Source: Candidatus Woesearchaeota archaeon CG11_big_fil_rev_8_21_14_0_20_43_8 (GTDB lineage Archaea > Nanobdellota > Nanobdellia > Woesearchaeales > CG08-08-20-14). Taken from it: DNA of 10,013 bases. A model generated the notes under the pieces. The model did no database searches. It saw only the letters and a list, made by a program, of their open reading frames with translations, and was not told the DNA's origin. Below, one piece after another: positions 6,824 through 10,013 of the stretch. The stretch's first letter is position 1, and every line of letters begins with the position of its first letter. The position numbers and the translations under genes were made by a program. The DNA is taken from positions 1 to 10,013 of the forward strand of contig PCVE01000057.1 of NCBI GenBank assembly GCA_002762705.1, read 5' to 3'.

Positions 6824-6827
6824 TCAT

Positions 6828-7529
6828 ATGAAAAAAGTCAAGAGGAACCTGAACACACGATTATACCTCATTGTCGGAGTCATAACTTTCCTGATATTCA
6901 GTCTTGGGATCAGCCTTGGTGTGATACTAGATTTCAGCAGGCTACAATACCTGGAAGAGAGCTCATATTTCCAGCAGGATGATTATAAAAGCCTTCAATT
7001 GCAATATCTTTATATAAGCGGGCTTGACGATACCAGCAAATCATGCCCGATCCTGAGAATTGCGCTTGAAGAGAGCATCGAGGATCTATCGTTCTCTCTT
7101 GAGAAAGTGCAGGAATATGAAAAAGGTAGCGCTTTCAACAGCGCTGAATATGAGAAGATCAAGAAGACATATACCCTCGATAACTTACGATACTGGTTAT
7201 TCTCAAAAAGAGTGAAAGAGACATGTCAGGATGATATTATAAATATATTATATTTTTACTCGACTGATAATTGCGATGTATGTCCAAATCAAGGTACTGT
7301 GCTCACATATTTCAAGAAAAAACTGAAAGATGAATTGCTTGTATTCCCGATAGATGTGGATATGTGGAACAAAGAGAAGATGGTCAAGATCCTCATGACA
7401 CAATACAATGTCACAAAATTACCTACATTGATAATAGATGATAATAGTTATGAAGGGATCTATTCAAAAGAGAAGATCTCAAGATTAATATGCGAACACT
7501 CGATGAACAAAGAGAGATGTCTGATATGA
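6828..7529 (+). CDS. Membrane-anchored thioredoxin-fold protein (233 residues)
   Basis: One N-terminal membrane segment (11-35) is followed by a helical region (about 40-130) and a thioredoxin-like domain at 138-225. The domain shows LYFYSTDNCDVC (141-152) with a CxxC pair C149-x-x-C152, and KLPT (197-200) supplying the expected cis-proline P199. The helical part contains further cysteines at C73 and C133. The soluble part probably faces outward, where such proteins make, break or isomerise disulfides. The ATG at 6828 is chosen over the in-frame TTG at 6801 because GGTGA at 6819-6823 precedes it by four bases. It starts four bases after the GT2 stop. Its stop overlaps the preferred start of the next gene (ATGA). 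Its place in a glycosylation operon suggests it services envelope proteins or the enzymes themselves (inference). Confidence 0.75.
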   Translation: MKKVKRNLNTRLYLIVGVITFLIFSLGISLGVILDFSRLQYLEESSYFQQDDYKSLQLQYLYISGLDDTSKSCPILRIALEESIEDLSFSLEKVQEYEKGSAFNSAEYEKIKKTYTLDNLRYWLFSKRVKETCQDDIINILYFYSTDNCDVCPNQGTVLTYFKKKLKDELLVFPIDVDMWNKEKMVKILMTQYNVTKLPTLIIDDNSYEGIYSKEKISRLICEHSMNKERCLI

Positions 7530-9997
7530 AAAGCAAATGGTATTTGAGGATATGGGAGCACATCAGTGATAATAGATCAATCTATATAATCACCCTTCTG
7601 TTCTTTCTCATAAAACTATTCCTCTTCGCATCCAGATATCATTATCCGATCTGGGATGAAGCTGTGTATATCTCCATGAGCAAATTTTTCTGGTCTTTTG
7701 GAAATAGTGGATATCTTGAGACACTCAGACCGATCCTCATCCCATTGATCTTCGGGTTTTTCTGGAAGATCACTGGTTCATACATGTTCATCTACGAAAT
7801 GCTCGAGATATTGTTCGCGTGCGGCACGATATATATGACTTATTTCCTGGCAAAGGAGATATTCAACAAGTGGACTGGGATCGTTGCTGCTCTCCTTATA
7901 TCATTGACATCTGTCTTCTTCACTTATAGCTCATATATCATGACAGAGATCCCGTCGACATTCCTTGTGCTGTTATCTTTTTGGTGCATATACAAGAAAC
8001 AGAAGTATTATCTCGCAGGCGTCTTTGCCGGGCTCGCCTTTCTTGCGAGGTTCCCACAAGCGCTTTTTGTCATAAGTGTATGCGTGTTCCTATTCGCCAT
8101 ATTCATACGGTCAAGACAAAGAAAGATCATCTTCTTCAATGGCATCCGTTTTCTTATTTCATCATTTCTTACTGTGCTTCCATTTTTTGTGTTCAATTTC
8201 ATCTATTATCAGAAAGAGACATCCTCTTGGTATCATGCGACATTTAGGCCATTGATATATGCATCTAATTTGATCAATTCAACATATTTGTGGCTATATG
8301 ATTCGAGCAGAGATTTCTTTTTTGTCGGGATGTACAAAGATTTCCCGCTTCTTGCTTTCGCCTTGCTTGGCGTGTTCATATGCATCGTGGTCGGGTCAAA
8401 AGATAAAAAAGATAAAGGACATGGGTGGTTTTTCCTGCTCATAACATTGATTGTATATCTGATATATTTCACTGGACTAAATAGGATGGAATATCGTTAT
8501 ACGTTGTCATTCCTGCCTTTTGTTGTCATATTCGCCGCATATGGAATCACGACAGTAGTACAGATGTTATATGTCCGAAAAGGGAGACTATCAAAAGTAT
8601 TGCTCATTGTCTTTCTCATATTTCTACTTCATATGTCTTACATCAAGTCTATTGAGAATAAAGATATCACCAATTACAGAGGATATTCTAAACCACCCAT
8701 AGTGACAGAGAACTATGAGTTCCTTTATAACCACCCGCTGCTTGGCACAGTGATAACTACCGATCCGTTGATCGGCGTCTTCATCGACAATAAGATCATC
8801 CCAGCATATTACAGCATGCAGGACCTTGAATATGCGCTGAAGACATACGATTACAGCGCGATCTATATGGTGCCGCGAGCATTCCCCTGCAAAGAAGATG
8901 ACGATTCTTGCAACTCTAAGATGAAGGACATGATGTCGCAGATATTGCTTGACAACAATCTGGTCCTGAACAAGAACTTCAACGGAGATTATTATTACAT
9001 ATTCACGAAAGAGGATTATTATACGAGATTATCAAAAGCAGATCTCTTCATGAAATACGGAATGATACAGGATGTGAAACTGTCAAAGTTCCCAAAGGAT
9101 CAATTTCCGATGGTATTGATCCTTGAAGATTTCCCATCATTGAATGATGAGATGGATGGAATCTGGGATGAAGAGCAATATAGATGGATGAAGGGATTCT
9201 TCAATGATACCTATCCATCGCTTGCGATCATCCCGACGCACATGCAAAAGATGGCTTCCCTTGAGATATCTGAATTAGATTATCTGAAACATTATGGCGG
9301 AGAATTGCTGCAGAACGGCCTGATGCATAATGATGAACTCAAAGGTGACCTAAAGACACAGAAAGCAAGGATAAAGAATGGTCGCGATATAATCAGCAAA
9401 TTGACAAACCGAACAGTATCTGGTTTCATTCCGCCATTCTATTCTGCAGATGAGAACACGATAAAAGCCCTTGAGGATCTTGATTATGATATCTATGTGA
9501 GCAATGTGGGTGATACAACCGATCCTGGCACATTGAGAAGATTCGATCAATCTTTAAGCCTGATCGACAACTGGGCGTTGAAATCATTCAAATCAAAAGC
9601 ATTGCTTGAGAAAGAGATCCATTATATCAGGAGTTTCAATGATTATCTGATGGTGTCATTATATTATTACATGTACACAAATGAGACATATAGTTCGCTT
9701 GATGATTTCTGGTCTATCGTGAAAGATTACAGACTGATGAGCGCAACAGAGCTTGATTCCTGGATGGATCTCAGGGAAAAAGTCCAATTTTCTTTAGATG
9801 GCGACCAGATCAATATCACCGCTCCGAAAGAATCAAAGGATCTCACGTTGCTGTTTTTTGGCCCTGGGGATTATAGAATACAATCTGATATCAAGAAGAT
9901 AAATATAAAGAATGCGATCGATGAAAGCATCAAGGCATGCTTCAATGATGATTGCTATACACTTTCTGCAGGCGAGATAAAAGAGATAGAGATTTAA
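7526..9997 (+). CDS. GT-C glycosyltransferase fused to a NodB/DUF2334-like polysaccharide deacetylase domain (823 residues)
   Basis: Residues 1-371 form a polytopic GT-C domain of the ArnT/PMT type. It has YPIWDEAVYIS (40-50) with the Asp-Glu pair D44-E45 in the first outer loop, MTEIPS (139-144), LARFPQ (173-178) and RMEYRYTLSFLP (320-331). Residues 395-495 resemble the soluble domain of the other two GT-C proteins. Residues 525-675 look like a polysaccharide deacetylase barrel: LILEDF (531-536) with D535, QNGLMH (596-601) aligning to the usual HG-x-x-H motif but with N597 for the first His, and GFIPPFY (633-639). A beta-rich tail (about 745-823) follows LMSATELDSWMDLR. The start at 7526 (ATGA overlap with the upstream stop) is preferred; in-frame ATGs at 7490 and 7517 are possible. 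Substrates are unknown and deacetylase activity is uncertain. Confidence 0.75.
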   Translation: MKSKWYLRIWEHISDNRSIYIITLLFFLIKLFLFASRYHYPIWDEAVYISMSKFFWSFGNSGYLETLRPILIPLIFGFFWKITGSYMFIYEMLEILFACGTIYMTYFLAKEIFNKWTGIVAALLISLTSVFFTYSSYIMTEIPSTFLVLLSFWCIYKKQKYYLAGVFAGLAFLARFPQALFVISVCVFLFAIFIRSRQRKIIFFNGIRFLISSFLTVLPFFVFNFIYYQKETSSWYHATFRPLIYASNLINSTYLWLYDSSRDFFFVGMYKDFPLLAFALLGVFICIVVGSKDKKDKGHGWFFLLITLIVYLIYFTGLNRMEYRYTLSFLPFVVIFAAYGITTVVQMLYVRKGRLSKVLLIVFLIFLLHMSYIKSIENKDITNYRGYSKPPIVTENYEFLYNHPLLGTVITTDPLIGVFIDNKIIPAYYSMQDLEYALKTYDYSAIYMVPRAFPCKEDDDSCNSKMKDMMSQILLDNNLVLNKNFNGDYYYIFTKEDYYTRLSKADLFMKYGMIQDVKLSKFPKDQFPMVLILEDFPSLNDEMDGIWDEEQYRWMKGFFNDTYPSLAIIPTHMQKMASLEISELDYLKHYGGELLQNGLMHNDELKGDLKTQKARIKNGRDIISKLTNRTVSGFIPPFYSADENTIKALEDLDYDIYVSNVGDTTDPGTLRRFDQSLSLIDNWALKSFKSKALLEKEIHYIRSFNDYLMVSLYYYMYTNETYSSLDDFWSIVKDYRLMSATELDSWMDLREKVQFSLDGDQINITAPKESKDLTLLFFGPGDYRIQSDIKKINIKNAIDESIKACFNDDCYTLSAGEIKEIEI

Positions 9998-10013
9998 TCT
10001 AATTTATTCTTTG

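Noticed and set aside
6801..6827. Longer start (TTG at 6801) for the thioredoxin-like gene
   Set aside because: It would overlap the GT2 gene with no ribosome binding site, while the ATG at 6828 has GGTGA at good spacing.
1..10013. CRISPR array, insertion sequence, or attachment site
   Set aside because: No spaced direct repeats, transposase-like frame or terminal inverted repeats were seen, and gene composition is even throughout.

Overview
The window looks archaeal. It carries an eS1 (S3Ae-type) ribosomal protein, a family restricted to archaea and eukaryotes. It also has BRE/TATA-like promoters, T-tract terminators without hairpins, GGTGA/GGAGGT ribosome binding sites and short, densely packed genes. 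The AT-rich sequence, AGA/ATA-rich codon use, acidic protein tails and gene content would fit a DPANN archaeon such as a Woesearchaeota-like lineage. That placement is inference; only 'archaeon' is well supported.

Layout: (1) 1-229 has no gene but holds a possible hairpin and two TATA-like repeats leading to the eS1 promoter. (2) 230-1163 is a two-gene unit: eS1 with a long acidic tail, overlapped by a small 2[4Fe-4S] ferredoxin. (3) 1147-1473 on the minus strand is a small EVE/PUA-like protein, tail-to-tail with the ferredoxin. (4) 1532-2503 is a transcription unit for two small membrane-anchored, outward-facing proteins. The first is packed with N-glycosylation sequons and has four cysteines. 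(5) 2504-9997 is a tight five-gene operon with gaps of 4-10 nt or overlapping start/stop codons: two polytopic GT-C glycosyltransferase-like proteins, a GT2 membrane glycosyltransferase, a membrane-anchored thioredoxin-fold protein, and a large fusion of a GT-C glycosyltransferase with a NodB/DUF2334-like polysaccharide deacetylase domain.

Working model (inference): the five-gene operon makes or attaches a cell-surface glycan. GT2 would build lipid-linked or polymeric sugar at the inner face. The GT-C proteins would move sugars from polyprenyl-phosphate donors on the outer face. The C-terminal deacetylase-like domain of the last protein would act on, or bind, the product. The thioredoxin-like protein would handle disulfides outside the cell. 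The sequon-rich protein just upstream is an attractive acceptor. Points most worth a second look are the GT-C/deacetylase fusion with an Asn in place of a metal-ligand His, the three GT-C proteins that appear to share an STT3-like C-terminal module without WWDYG, and the sequon-dense surface protein beside them.
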